A DNA stretch of 64,000 nt from assembly GCA_038030265.1 (NCBI GenBank), contig CM075939.1:51379253-51443252 (forward strand), written 5' to 3'. Position 1 is the stretch's first letter. The number at the start of each line of letters is the position of its first letter. This DNA comes from Corythucha ciliata. Lineage: Eukaryota > Arthropoda > Insecta > Hemiptera > Tingidae. Position numbers and translations under genes: made by a program. The notes under the pieces were generated by a model, which was given only the letters and a program-made list of their open reading frames with translations, was not told the DNA's origin and did no database searches. This document shows positions 1-11,195 of this stretch, piece after piece.

Positions 1-4
1 GCGG

Positions 5-325
5 AGAGATCGGCATTAAGTGAAAACAGGATATCTTACCATGGAGAAGATACCGCAGGCAAGAGACATTCAATTTGACCCCCCCCCCCCAACCATTTCT
101 GCCGGTCTCTGAGCACCCTTCACGAATATTGTTGGCACCTGGCACATAGGCAATAGGAAGGAGAAGGTATCGTAGGCAAACGGCAATCAATTATACCCCC
201 CCCCCCTGAATGGCGACAATTTAATGAATCACTGGTGGGGGAAGGGGTCAAATCGAATGCCTCTTGCCTTCTCCATGGTAAGATATACTGTTCTCACTTA
301 CCGCCGATCTCCCTGCACCCTTCAC
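5..325. repeat. Small foldback / tandem repeat at window edge
   Basis: Bases 5-85 are an inverted match, with small gaps, to about 238-325: both hold the reverse-complementary CTTACCATGG / CCATGGTAAG core and a TCTCTTGCC-type block next to a C/G run. A third related block lies at about 162-207 (GAGAAGGTATCGTAGGC-like) in direct orientation to 43-86, each followed by a poly(C) run. I infer a short palindromic repeat that has also duplicated in tandem. No coding content is recognised, and the left border may lie outside the window. Confidence 0.55.
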
Positions 326-639
326 GAATACCGTAGACAATGGTCCATGTTTCGTAAAAACACGGTTTTTGTGCATTCTCGTGACGTTTTTGTGAGAAAC
401 GTCAGTGGTAACATGAAATGTGAACACGCCAAAAGGAAACTTAGAAGACGGGGAAGTTTTTGTGATATGCCGAAAATCTGTTGAGAAAGCTGTTTGGGTT
501 CAGCGACTTTTGGTAAAACGGACAAATTTTAGAGGACACGTAAATTTATGGAAAAAATGCCAGATTTCTGGGTGTTGACGATTATTTCTAGCAATAAAAT
601 GACCTCTATCCTAAAGGAAATGTTCCGTAGTTTCTGAAA

Positions 640-844
640 ATGGCATCACTTTTTGGATTTGGTGCGATGTAAGCCGAGAAATTGCGGATTTTTTGAAGCA
701 AGCATTGGTTACTTTTTTAAACACAAAAAAAATCATAACTCCGGAACGGATCAACGTAGGACACTTCCGAAGGTACCATTTTACCCAACTTTTAACGTAG
801 TTTTACCCAAAAATTTTTGTCACACTTATACAGATCCACCCTGT
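640..844 (-). mobile_element. End of an ACAGGGTGG-type element inserted in a TA microsatellite
   Basis: Read on the minus strand the element begins at 844 with ACAGGGTGGATCTG, followed by a CAAAAATTTTTGGGTAAAAC stretch. This resembles the ends of the large foldback at 21914-24484 (ACAGGGTGGTC..., then A-run, TTGGGTAATAG). It sits directly against the (TA)n tract of the adjacent hairpin-family copy, as that foldback does. Only one end is visible. The inner border is not defined and 640 is a guess; the element may run off the left edge. Confidence 0.45.
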
Positions 845-847
845 ATG

Positions 848-1795
848 TATATATATATGGCCCCTCGCTTGTTAGCACGATCACGGTCGCAATTTTTTAC
901 TTAGGGCAACCAAATTTGGTCTAAAAATCAATAGCGTGAATATCTCGGACGAGTTCGTGATCCAGATGAATCGGTCCACGGGAACGGTGTGAAAGAAGGG
1001 TTTGAATTAGTTGAAAATTCGCTACCGCACGGCTGTTGCTGCAATTGCCCCCAAAATTGACACGCGTAATGAGAAATGAACGCGCTTTCGTATGAGACCC
1101 TTGTGAACCAATTCCGTTGATATGGCAGGGGAGTTCTCGGCGGAGGGGAGCTATTAAATTAACGCTATGCCTTACTGGACCACCCAATTACCAAAAAATT
1201 TCATTGACACTGAATTTTGAGCCGTCTCTTTTATTTGATTTGCCTACAGCCTAATAAATATTGAGTAAAAAATCCTGAGGTGGGCCAAAAAGGGAGGAAC
1301 AAAAAAAATTTTTAACCCAGGCACTCCGCATTGCGCAATGGTGAAATTGTGACATGCCATTTAACCTAATTTAACTGATCTGAAAATTAACGTAACCTGA
1401 AAAAAGTTTTGTTCCGACAGCAGCCTGTCGGGAAAAGTGCATTTCATTCATGCGACAATCGAGTCAAACCTCATAAGTTAGACCGATATCAATCAATTAT
1501 GAATGAAATTTAGGCAGGGATAAAGATTTTAATTGCAAATAACTCCTCTAACAAGAGTCCACCTTCCCATATCGTACAGGCAACCAAACCGACTCTGTTT
1601 CATTTTCATCATTTTGTTCCCCCTCAGTTGGTGCCAAAAAAGGGGCCTGCGGTAAAAAGAAACACGATTTTATTATTTTGACTTTCTATACCACGGCCTA
1701 AATGTGATTCATAGTTGATTGATATCGGTCTAACTTATGAGGTTTGACTCGATTGTCGCATGAATGAAATGCACTTTTTGCTTCCGAGCTACGGA
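848..1795 (-). mobile_element. GTGCATTTCATTC hairpin-family element, truncated copy (left arm of large inverted repeat)
   Basis: The reverse complement of 848-1778 matches 3227-4188 almost throughout, so the two make a large inverted repeat with arms of about 0.93 kb. On the minus strand the copy starts at a hairpin (CTTCCG-loop-CGGAAG, 1781-1797), then GTGCATTTCATTC, then the foldback core, and ends at a (TA)n tract where an ACAGGGTGG element has landed. The 88-codon open frame at 921-1187 is conserved between arms but resembles no family I know and probably reflects arm identity only. Terminal hairpin plus subterminal inverted motif suggests a non-autonomous Helentron/HINE-like or MITE-like element; this is inference. 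Confidence 0.6.
1412..1795. repeat. Foldback core, copy 1
   Basis: The left arm starts TTCCGACAGCAGCCTGTCGG at 1412 and continues through GTGCATTTCATTC. The right arm repeats the reverse complement up to GCACTTTTT at 1778, where the terminal hairpin changes to a different sequence (TTCCGAGCTACGGAA). Arms are about 100 nt. The inner about 170 bp is in opposite orientation to that of the copy at 3206-3600, as expected from the larger inverted repeat. Confidence 0.7.
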
Positions 1796-2095
1796 AGCAT
1801 TGTTTTCACTTTTAGGAAATATTTTTTTCTTCTTCTTTAAAATCGAAATTTCCACTTGCATTTCACGTTTTATACCTTCCTGAACAATTTCGGTTTCGTG
1901 TCTGTCTGTCTGTCTGTCTGTCCGCAAATCCTTGTAACAAGCATATCTTCCATAGTTTTTATCCGAATTTGATGAAATTTTCAGGGAATATATGTGTTGG
2001 CTAGCAGAGGGTCCCCTATCAATTTCGTCAAAATCGTACAAGGGGGAGGGGGTGAAAAGCGAGGAAGCACTGTGCTATATAATCATTAGCAGACG
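1796..2095. other. Unassigned repeat-like sequence with (TCTG)5
   Basis: Holds a 21-bp TCTG microsatellite at 1901-1921 inside AT-rich sequence between the hairpin-family copy and the 835-bp repeat. No protein similarity was recognised in the short frames here. It may be the remainder of a transposon whose terminal hairpin is at 1781-1797. Confidence 0.35.
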
Positions 2096-2931
2096 TTTTT
2101 TTTTTAATATAAAGTGTTTGCTTCACAAACTACATGTGAAGCAAATAAAATTACAGCTGTATTTTGGACATTTTCACTGATGGAATATTTTTTCATTATT
2201 TCGATTCTTTTCTATCCATTTTATTTATAAACCAATTAATTTCAACTTCAAATTCCATCGTGTTTCGTGCTCCGGTGTAAAACCCAGCACAGCCAGAGGA
2301 ACTGTAGATAGATGTCCGTGCGGGTTTGAAGTTATTTTGAGGACAAAATTTGGAAAATGTATACTACTGCATTTTATGTAGGTGCAATTTTCTGTAGTCT
2401 GGAATGAGTACTTGAAATCCGTACAGCACAAATAAGGCGTGAAAAACATGCCATGTACTTGACGAAGGCTGTTTGGAGGGGGCGAGATATACTATCTGCG
2501 TGAAACTCGCCCTCAACGTTTGGTCTGCAGAGATGGAAGAAACACCATGCTCACCCATCACCACCATGCCCAGGATCTCGCTGCACTTGACAAAACATCG
2601 TGAAACAACTCAGTTTCAATAGATACAATGTACTTTTTTTAGCTCAACGGAAATATTCTTCAGTTTTAGTCTGCTAGAATCATTCATTATGTTATGAATG
2701 GTTAATAATTAATTAATTAATAACCACATGTCGTGATTGGCCCGATATTTATAGTTTTCATTTGGTTGAATAAAATATTTTTTCATAAGCGTTTTCCAAA
2801 CCGCCAAATTTTGGGGCCAAATGTCATGTGGCACTGTGGCAGGAGCAATTTTCCCTCTAGCTTTAGTGACCACGCGTTATCAGAAGAGAAATGACTTGGT
2901 ATCTATACAACTTTGGTAGCACGGGTGATTC
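2096..2931 (-). repeat. 835-bp interspersed repeat, copy 1
   Basis: Nearly identical, apart from scattered substitutions and a short indel, to 6637-7470 in the same orientation. The left border is an oligo(T) run, so on the minus strand the unit ends in oligo(A). Next to that end is an 11-bp perfect-stem hairpin, TTTGCTTCACA / TGTGAAGCAAA (about 2117-2144). Two minus-strand frames (2225-2449 and 2364-2567) are kept in both copies but look like no known protein. The oligo(A) end suggests a retroposed unit, but I found no target duplication, so the class is open. Confidence 0.75.
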
Positions 2932-3205
2932 TCTTCGACTGTTACCTTTTCTCGGGTTGTTCCCTGTACACAAGTCCGAAAACTATCATCACACTCTTGT
3001 CACTAGAAACAAATTCTCCTAATAGTTGGTCTGCGAACAGCCATAGTGATGTGCTATATTTTGTGTTGTATTCTTGGCAATACAAACTGACGTTTCTTTT
3101 ATCAATTTCAATTTATTTACCTTTATTTTGGTAATTCAGGTGACGAATAATCCTCCGTATTAAAAATTCCTTTACAGAACATCAGTGTGACAACATAACT
3201 CAAAG

Positions 3206-3600
3206 TTCCGACAGCAGCCTGTCGGGAAAAGTGCATTTCATTCATGCGACAATCGAGTCAAACCTCATAAGTTAGAACGAGATCAATCAATTGTGAATGA
3301 CATTTAGGCCGTGGTATAGAAAGTCAAAATAATAAAATCGTGTTTCTTTTTACCGCAGGCCCCTTTTTTGGCACCAACTGAGGGGGAACAAAATGATGAA
3401 AATGAAAAATGAAACAGAGTCGGTTTGGTTGCCCACACGATATGGGAAAGCGGACTCTTGTTAGAGGAGTTATTTGCAATTAAAATCTTTATCCCGGCCT
3501 AAATTTCATTCATAATTGATTGATCTCGTTCTAACTTATGAGGTTTGACTCGATTGTCGCATGAATGAAATGCACTTTTCCCGACAGGCTGCTGTCGGAA
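3206..3600. repeat. Foldback core, copy 2, with complete terminal hairpins
   Basis: A 395-bp palindromic unit: 3206-3308 is the reverse complement of about 3497-3600 with few mismatches, ending in TTCCGACAG at both ends. Where this copy differs from copy 1 (for example ACGAGATC against CCGATATC), both arms of the same copy carry the same version. This suggests arm-to-arm homogenisation within a copy. Confidence 0.8.
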
Positions 3601-4316
3601 CAAAACTTTTTTCAGATTACGTTAATTATCAGATCAGTTACATTGGGTTAAATGGTATGTCACAATTTCATCATTGCGGAATGCGGAGTGCCTGGGTTCG
3701 AATCCGAAACAATTTTTTTTTAATTTTTTTTTTGTTCCTCCCTTTTTGGCCCACCTCAGGATTTTTTACTCAAGATTTATTAAGCTGTAGGCAAATCAAA
3801 TAAAAGAGACGGCTCAAAATACAATCTCAGTGAAATTTTTTGGTAATTGGGTGGTCCAGTAAAGCATAGCGTTAATTTGATAGTTCCCCTCCGCCGAGAA
3901 CTCCCCTGCCATATCAACGGATTTGGTTCACAAAGGTCTCATTCGAAAGCGCGTTCATTTCTCATTACTCGAGTCAATTTTGGGGGCAATTGCAGCAACA
4001 GCCGTGCGGTAGCGAATTTTCAACTAATTCAAACCCCTCTTTCACACCGTTCCCGTGGACCGATTCATCTGGATCACGAACTCGTCCGAGATATTCACGC
4101 TATTGATTTTTAGACCAAATTTGGTTGCCCTAAGTAAAAAATTGCGACCGTGATCGTGCTAACAAGCGAGGGGTCATATATATATATCAAATCGAACCGA
4201 CCTCGGATTCGTGTTCTAGGGGTTCTGAAACGTGAAAAAAAAGTATCACAACCCATATGTGCGACCATCAGGGCGAGACCAATAGTGCATTTTTTGAATG
4301 AAATGCACTAAAAACT
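3206..4316 (+). mobile_element. GTGCATTTCATTC hairpin-family element, full-length copy (right arm)
   Basis: Starts with hairpin CCGACAG-CAGC-CTGTCGG (3208-3225) and GTGCATTTCATTC. It runs through the foldback core, a conserved middle (3640-4140) and a TA-rich tract (about 4176-4187). It ends with a palindrome at about 4285-4316, where AGTGCATTTT is followed by GAATGAAATGCACT and AAAAA. The two GTGCATTTCATTC motifs therefore form subterminal inverted repeats. A pol III B-box-like GGGTTCGAATCC occurs at about 3694-3705. There is no transposase; it is presumably mobilised in trans. Class (Helentron-associated or MITE) is not settled. Confidence 0.6.
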
Positions 4317-4375
4317 GAAACTCTCTGATTTTTATTCATCTGATTTTTTAAAGAAAAAAACATTTAAAATAATTA

Positions 4376-4523
4376 GGTCTGTTCGTTTGTCGTCCGGAGC
4401 TGCACTATTAGCACTGAAAATACTAACCTTTCATTATTTTTTCGCGTTATTTCACATGATAACCCGCGAGGTTGCAAAATTTCGTGCTGCTCGGAGTAGT
4501 CCGGGGTGACAAACGAATAGACC
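4376..4523. mobile_element. TA-flanked MITE with GGTCTGTTC ends
   Basis: Terminal inverted repeats GGTCTGTTCGTTTGTC (left) and GACAAACGAATAGACC (right, plus strand), about 148 bp, flanked by TA on both sides (4374-4375 and 4524-4525). TA duplication and short TIRs fit a Tc1/mariner-type non-autonomous element. The MITE at 14703-14870 shares the GGTCTGTTC end and the TA flank. No coding sequence. Confidence 0.7.
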
Positions 4524-6636
4524 TATTGTAAACAATGCGACGGCTGCTGGTCGCTACACTACTGACTCTCACTTCCAATCCCGTGAGAAGAGCTTTAATC
4601 CACCAGTACACCAGTAATCTAGCGCGGCTTCGGTGCCCAGTGCTTCGTAGTATTGCTCGCGAGGCGTTCTTAAGGAAAAAAGTAATAGGCGCGACTGCCA
4701 GATGCCTATCAGTCCCGATTTTGTTGTAAAGAATGGGGAAAGTGACTGTTCGAGAGGGGATAGGATAGAGAGGAATGATAGACCCAGCCGGTTAACCGGC
4801 TACACTAACGAATAATTTAGTTTCGGGTTTCATCACACTAATTCTTCGTGACCAATTTCTTGTTGGAAGTGAAACGACTTCCTTCCTGTAGACAGATGCC
4901 TACCTAGTTAACTTTCCTCTTTTTTTGGTCCATTTTCGCATACCTACTGTCCTTATAGTTCCGCAGCCCGCAGGTGTATAGTATACAAAACTGAGGTAAA
5001 TTGAAAAGGAGCATGTCCAGGTCGTGTAACAATGATAATTTTCCAGTGGGCGGGAATCGACAGAGTGTTGGGTAGAGCCTCTTCGTCCTATCCCTTTCAA
5101 CCATTAAACTATACTCTCTAGTCTAGAGTATTTGGGGTTCAAAATTGATTTCGTGCACCTGATCTGCCAAGTGAGTGTTGTATAATTATAGGTTGATGGG
5201 TTTCAAATTATCCCCCCCCCCCCAAACTCCATGACCGTAAGACGCCTATAGGGATTTTTTTCTTTCTCTCCTATTGGTCGGACCGACCCCCTTACAAATA
5301 ACCCACAATCCTCTTTAAAAAAAAAAAATCTGTCTACAAGCCTCTTCCTCCTCATGCAATAGAATAATAAAAATTACCCTATTGGATAGTTTTCCAGTCA
5401 TTTTTGGTTTATTTTACTTTCATTCTATTTCAATGCTCATGAAGTTATCTGTAGAATGAATGTTATTCACCTAATTTATCTAAGGCTGTGATTCACGCTG
5501 GAATGTACAGATCCCGGGACTGACGGACCCTGCGAGTATAACAATAAATAAATACGAGTCACGTTTTCTACTACATACATAGTAGGGGTATTCATGCTCT
5601 GAAGTTTAACATATGTTATCGACGTAAACCCTGTTATTTCGTATTTTTTGTGTTCAGTTTCTCCGTTTCTATGGCCTTACTCATCTGTTCGGAATTTAGC
5701 ATATAACAAATACAAGGTATAACATTTTGCATGAATACCCCTAATAACTCCAGAATTCTGTTGAAGTGTGAGTTATCCGTCAGGAAAAGTTTTGAGCCCA
5801 CTGCCCGCATACGGCGTATTCATGGGGAGCGAAACAAGTAAGCAGTCCTCGTTTTTTCCAGACCGGTGAAATCCGTCAATTAATTAAAAACCCCCTCGGA
5901 AAAATTTTAATGATTAATTCGAATAGCATTGTCTAGGGAATCGTGTGAGAGCTGGGGGGATTCGGTTGCATTTTTAATAACTCGAGAACTCCTTTTTCGT
6001 TCACTCCTTGCTCCATTCAACCCTCGGCAGCGCTCCTCCACCCACCATTACTCATCCGCAGTCACTGGTACAACCCATCCTCGCGCACATAGTAGCGACG
6101 CTAAGGGGCCCTTTCGAGAAAGCGAGAAAGGGGTTATAAAACGGATTCTTCTTTACAGTCCATTATAAATGACGACTTGTCATGATTCCATCCCACCAGT
6201 AACATTGAAACGAGAATAGAAAACAAGAGACGACAAATTACTTTTTGTTTTCAGTAACTGTATCTCTAATGTTATGTCATCCCCATCCCCCCACCAAATT
6301 ATACTGTGGAAGCTATCCCACGATGGATTTGTTATTTTAGCTTACTGAATATTTTATCCCATCATCCCTGCCTTCCTGTCAGTAAATGTCAACAACAGCC
6401 CTGTTTTGCCAAGTCCGTGGGCCAGGGAGCTCGATGGGTATGCCGTATGCCCATCCTTTCTCCAGCATGTGTGGACTCAGAATGTTGTGCATTGAAATCA
6501 GCCACATAATGTTGCACGCAAAGTTGTATAGAACCCAAGCTCTTCCACTCATCACGATCGCTACGGTAACGGTGGTCATTTATGAAATTTGAAATTTTGA
6601 TCCCGCCAGAGCGCTCTTTCAACATTTGGTCTCAAC
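4524..6636. other. About 2.1 kb with no recognised gene
   Basis: Only short scattered open frames without family resemblance (for example 4535-4729, 5929-6168, 6306-6509). Holds a poly(C) run at about 5211-5223 and ordinary AT-rich intergenic sequence. Nothing else can be supported. Confidence 0.5.
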
Positions 6637-7470
6637 TTTTTTTTTTTAATATAAAGTGTTTGCTTCACAAACTACATGTGAAGCAAATAAAATTACAGCT
6701 GTATTTTGGACATTTTCACTGATGGAATATTTTTTTATTATTTCGATTCTTTTCTATCCATTTTATTTATAAAACAATTAATTTTAACTTCAAATTCCAT
6801 CGTGTTTCGTGCTCCGGTGTAAAACCCAGCACAGCCAGAGGAACTGTAGATAGATGTTCGTGCGGGTTTGAAGTTATTTTGAGGACAAAATTTGGAAAAT
6901 GTATACTACTGCATTTTATGTAGGTACAATTTTCTGTAGTTTGGAATGAGTACTTGAAATCCATACAGCACAAATAAGGCGTGAAAAACATGCCATGTAC
7001 TTGACGAAGGCTGTTTGGAGGGGGCGAGATATACTATCTGCGTGAAACTCGCCCTCAACGTTTGGTCTGCAGAGATGGAAGAAACATGCTCACCCATCAC
7101 CACCATGCCCAGGATCTCGCTGCACTTGACAAAACATCGTGAAACAACTCAGTTTCAATAGATACAATGTACTTTTTTTAGCTCAACGGAAATATTCTTC
7201 AGTTTTAGTCTGCTAGAACCATTCATTATGTTATGAATGGTTAATAATTAACTAATTAATAACCACATGTCGTGATTGGCCCGATATTCATAGTTTTCAT
7301 TTGGTTGAATAAAATATTTTTTCATAAGCGTTTTCCAAACCGCCAAATTTTGGGGCCAAATGTCATGTGGCACTCTGGCAGGAGCAATTTTCCCTCTAGC
7401 TTTAGTGACCACGCGTTATCAGAAGAGAAATGACTTGGTATCTATACAACTTTGGTAGCACGGGTGATTC
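6637..7470 (-). repeat. 835-bp interspersed repeat, copy 2
   Basis: Second direct copy of the unit at 2096-2931, with the same oligo(T) left border, the same 11-bp-stem hairpin (about 6657-6686) and the same right end GTAGCACGGGTGATTC. The flanks differ completely on both sides from copy 1, which fixes the borders. Very low divergence suggests recent duplication or mobility. Confidence 0.75.
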
Positions 7471-7531
7471 CTCGACACCCCTCTACTACTCGGCATACAG
7501 TTTCTCGCCTTATTTCTGCACCAATCCTGGA

Positions 7532-7638
7532 GCCCTATTCTTGAAATTGTGAGAATTTTGCAATATTGCTTTGAAGGCAATGTTGCTTCGAGAGAAGTGA
7601 AAGCAATGTTGTCTAGGCTGCAGAGTGTTTCAAGAATA
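7532..7638. repeat. Possible short inverted-repeat element
   Basis: TATTCTTGAAA near 7537 is matched in inverted orientation by TTTCAAGAATA near 7628-7638, with GCAATATTGC / GCAATGTTG motifs between them. The interior words (GCAATGTTG, TAGCAAT, ATCGA) recur in the transposon at 22432-23491, whose ends also read CTTATTCT. It may be a deleted relative; no clear target duplication was found. Confidence 0.35.
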
Positions 7639-8222
7639 CCATTTGTTAGCAATACTGGAATCGATACCATAAAATAACCGCGGTGATTCCTTCCTGTTGT
7701 GAACTTTTTTTAAAATATCTAAAGCTAGAGCTATATTTTTAGAAATTCTATGTTAAAATGAGAGTTTTCGACTACAGCAGCAGAGTTCATTATTGCTCCT
7801 CTAAGCGCCCACATGGGGCAAGAATATGTCGTTGTCGACGTTGAATTAGCCCCTTTCGACCCCTTAAAAAAACACCTATCGCTCCGCTCAAGCCAGCGTA
7901 TTTTTTCTCGGGGGAGGGGGGGGGGTGAGACGAAAGGCCCCATATAGTTCTATGTATTTTTAATACAACATAACGACGCCGCACCTGGGTGACTTTTTTT
8001 TCCTAATGTGCAAAGGACATTAGGTTAGTCCCGGGATTCTGGTCGAAGAACACTGATGGACCTAAATTACATCCACTTTTATGCACAACAAGAACAACTT
8101 TTAAACTTCGACTTCATTGCTCAACCCATCTGAGAAATGCTGGTGAGCGTAATTGTGGCGTGCAGCCCTTCCTTTCCTCCCCACGCATCTTACTGGGCGT
8201 CTCTTCTTGCAGTGACATAACC

Positions 8223-9016
8223 TGCAAATGTGTTGGTAGATAATTTGAGGGCGAAATGTTCTAATTTAACTGCAACCAAGTCAATGTTTTTGAGTCCTGT
8301 GAGTCATTCTGAAATTGAAAAATTGATTTCTAGTTTAAAGACACAGAGCAGTTATAATTATGGGGGTATCACAAACAAGGTTCTTAAAATGGTTAGTCCG
8401 TTCATAAGTATGATCTTAGCGCACATTTTTAATCTGTTTTTTTTTTTTTCTACGGGTGTTTATCCGGATCTGTTCAAGAATTCCATTGTAGTTCCGCTTT
8501 TCAAGTCTGGGGATAAGGACTTAAAAGACAATTATAGACCAATCTCATTAACCTTGTTGCTTTCCAAAGTCCTAGAAAAATGTATTAAATCTAGGTTAAT
8601 AACTTTCCTGGAAAAATCGGATATAATCTCAAAGAGCCAATTTGGTTTCCAACATAATTTAAGTACAGAACATGCTTTATTTCAGCTGAATAAATTAATT
8701 TCTCAGAAATGTAATGAGGGTTTTCAATTAATGGGGATTTTTCTTGACATTAGTAAGGCTTTTGATTGTGTGCAGCACAAAGTATTATTAAATAAGTTGT
8801 ATGCTTAAGGTACTAGAGGATTAACTTTGAAGCTTTTTGAGTCATACCTTTCGAATCGGACACAAAGAGTTAGGGGTCGGTGATTCGACTAGTAGTAGTA
8901 AAGGTATAATGAGTGGTGTTCCACAAGGTACTGTACTCGGACCGATTCTTTTTCTGTTATATATTAATAAACATATGGATGTTAAGCTTAATGGAAAGAT
9001 CTTTGGATTTGCGGAT
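8223..9016 (+). pseudogene. Non-LTR retrotransposon reverse transcriptase fragment (CR1/Jockey type)
   Basis: The frame 8230-8808 carries RT landmarks: VVPLFKSGDKDLKDNYRPIS (finger block), then KVLEKC, SQFGFQ and FLDISKAFDCVQHK (catalytic A region). After a stop at 8808 the next frames give GVPQGTVLGPILFLLYIN and GFAD, where YADD/FADD would follow. It is cut at about 9016 inside that catalytic box and joined to gypsy sequence. There is no endonuclease upstream and no 3' tail. The copy is 5'- and 3'-incomplete with an internal stop, so it is dead. The clade call rests on the NYRPIS...FGF...SKAFD...PQGTVLGP pattern. Confidence 0.85.
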
Positions 9017-9021
9017 GAATA

Positions 9022-9740
9022 GGTATCTCAGCAGATTTAACAAAATATTATCACGTTGTCTCGTCCATGGAAAGCGAAATACTCACCCAAGTCAGTGATC
9101 TGGTCAAAAGCCCCCCACCCACTGACAGATACATCGCTCTGAAAAGGAGACTATTTTCCCAATTCTCCGAAAGTCAAACTCAAAAACTTAAAAGATTACT
9201 CAGTGGTATGTACTTCAACGATAAAAAGCCATCAGACGCTCTCCGCGAAATGCGCGATTTAACAGGCCAAAATGTAAATGAAAACTTTCTCAAATCTTTT
9301 AGAATGAACAACCTACCACAAAACATTCAAACCATTCTATCGGTTAGCGATGAAAATTTGTCAAAATTAGCAGAGATGGCGGATAAAATTGTTCAAGTTA
9401 CCATGTCAGAAGTCTTGTTTCAGGCCATACTTCAAACAAGCCCCCCACCACTGTCGACCAGCTAGAAGCAAAAATAGACGATTTGTCCCATAAATTAACA
9501 GAGTTTAAAGTAGAAAACGAACTTCTTCGGTCAGAAGTTCTCGCAATCCGTTCGAAGCCTCGAACCCCATTCAATTCTTCTGATGATCGTAGTCGTCCTC
9601 GCTCAAAATCCCCTCGTTTAACCGGCCGTCACACAAATATTGCTGGTATCACTTTAATTTCGGTTAACAAGCACGAAAATGTGAACAACCCTGCACGTAC
9701 TCAAAAAACTAATGAACTCGTCCACATCTGAGACGCGTGA
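9022..9740 (+). pseudogene. Ty3/gypsy Gag fragment, CsRn1-like
   Basis: The frame running into 9067-9465 reads as an insect gypsy Gag: TKYYHVVSS, LTQVSDLVKSPPPTDRY, then KKPSDALREMRDL, LPQNIQTILSV and LAEMADKI. This block of capsid words is characteristic of the CsRn1/Kabuki clade. A second frame (9483-9731) continues with a short coiled stretch and an RSRPRSKSP basic tail, where nucleocapsid would lie, so a frame change separates them. The true N-terminus and 5' LTR are missing: the fragment starts at the LINE junction near 9020. The product would package RNA in a Gag particle; this copy cannot. Confidence 0.8.
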
Positions 9741-10764
9741 GGACCAGTTAAATTTTACAAACCGTCTCTTTCTTTATGATTTCTCGACGGAATTGAAATT
9801 TCTGATCGACACTAGAGCCGATGTATCTGTATGTATCAGGACCACAAAAATAAGCAACAAGTCGCGTTGTACGATGCCAACGGCACCAAAATCAATACAT
9901 ACGGCTACAAAATGCTTACCTTGACTCTAGGACTACGCCGACCGAATTCAACTGGTCTTGCGTTATAGCTGATGTTGATAAGCCTATCATCGGAGCTGAC
10001 TTCATCAGACATTTCAATCTCATAATCGACCTCCACCACAAAAAACTAGTAGATCCACTCACAAAGAGTCAAACAACAGCCGAAATCCTCAAGTCCAGCC
10101 ACAAAACCATTACCACGGCGGTCACGACGACGTTTTCACAGAACTTCTCACACGCTACCCAAGTATTACGAACCCATCACTCACCGATAAACGAGCAAAT
10201 ATTTAAAAAAAAACCTCCAGCTTGGTATTTCCCATTCGATCGAAACCACAAGCCCACCTATTTATTCCCGTCCGCGACGCCTCTCTCCAGACAAACACAA
10301 GTCTGCGAAAGAGCATTTCCAAATTATGATCAATGAAGGCATCTGCCGACCCTCCAAAAGCAGTTGGGCCAATCCTTTGCATATGATACCCCAAATGTCA
10401 GGTGATTGGAGGCCATGCGGAGATTACCGCCGCCTCAATGCTGCAACCATACCAGACAAGTACCCTATTCCTCACACTCATGAATTTAATAATATGCTTC
10501 AAAAAAAGACGTTTTTTTCCAAACTCGATCTCGTAAAGGCCTACTAGCACATTCCAATGGATCCAAAAGATATAGAAAAAACCGCAATCAAGACTCCATT
10601 CGACTTATTTGAATTTTTGGTCATGCCATTTGGTCCCTGAAATGCAGCACAATCTTTTCAGAGGTTCATCAATAAAGTCCTCCAGGAATTCGATTTTTGT
10701 TTTACGCACTTGGATGACATTCTCGTCGCATCTTCAAATAGAGAAGAACATCTTCATCACTTTA
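9712..10764 (+). pseudogene. Ty3/gypsy Pol fragment: protease and start of reverse transcriptase
   Basis: The protease motif appears as FLIDTRADVS at about 9808-9837, with the usual DTGAD changed at the G. RT starts near 10326 with [39 protein letters not shown] and [11 protein letters not shown]. Stops follow at KAY-stop and MPFGP-stop. Downstream, AAQSFQRFINKVL and THLDDILVAS (the YVDD box as HLDD) are recognisable. The sequence ends at 10764 at the TTA target site of a Harbinger element. No RNase H, integrase or LTR is seen. Several stops and frame changes show decay. Confidence 0.85.
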
Positions 10765-11006
10765 AGGGGCCCACACACGATAATATGGTCGGAGACCTAG
10801 TCGTCAACATTGCATGTTGAAGACTATGGTCGTCTGTAGGCAGGTTGGTTGTTGATGTTTAGAATCATGTTGCGGTAGGATCAAAAAGTTTTGATATTCT
10901 GTGGGCGGAGCGGGTTTAGCGTCTGTGGGGAAGTTGACGACTAGGTTGACAGCATCAGTATAGCTCTTTCCCCTGTTGAGTGAACATTGGAACATTGTGT
11001 GTAATC

Positions 11007-11195
11007 ATGGCCAGCATTCCAAATATTCCGTCGTGGGTGGAATTTTTCGACGAGTTAAAAGCCTTACCAGCGTTGTAGAAGGTGAAGTCGGATAATTTCA
11101 AAGACCGTAACAAGAAAAAAGCAGCATACGCAAAACTTTTAAAATCCTACAAGATGATCGACCCATCAGCTAATGTTGATAGTTTAAAGGCTCGG
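11007..11195 (+). pseudogene. MADF-domain protein remnant of Harbinger element
   Basis: Translation from ATG 11007 gives PSWVEFFDELKALPAL, a TAG stop exactly where the family tryptophan of LW is expected, then NFKDRNKKKAAYAKLL and MIDPSANVD, the first half of a MADF DNA-binding domain. The frame runs into the internal deletion near 11190. In intact insect PIF elements such a protein is encoded opposite the transposase; the same arrangement is seen in the element at 57266-62618. A single W-to-stop change plus truncation makes it non-functional. Confidence 0.7.

Noticed and set aside
3640..3710. Another tRNA gene or SINE head
   Set aside because: GGGTTCGAATCC is present, but no matching A box or cloverleaf; the inverted copy at 1310 has lost it.
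921..4113. Conserved 88-residue protein in both inverted arms
   Set aside because: Identity equals that of the surrounding non-coding arm sequence, and there is no domain or longer frame.
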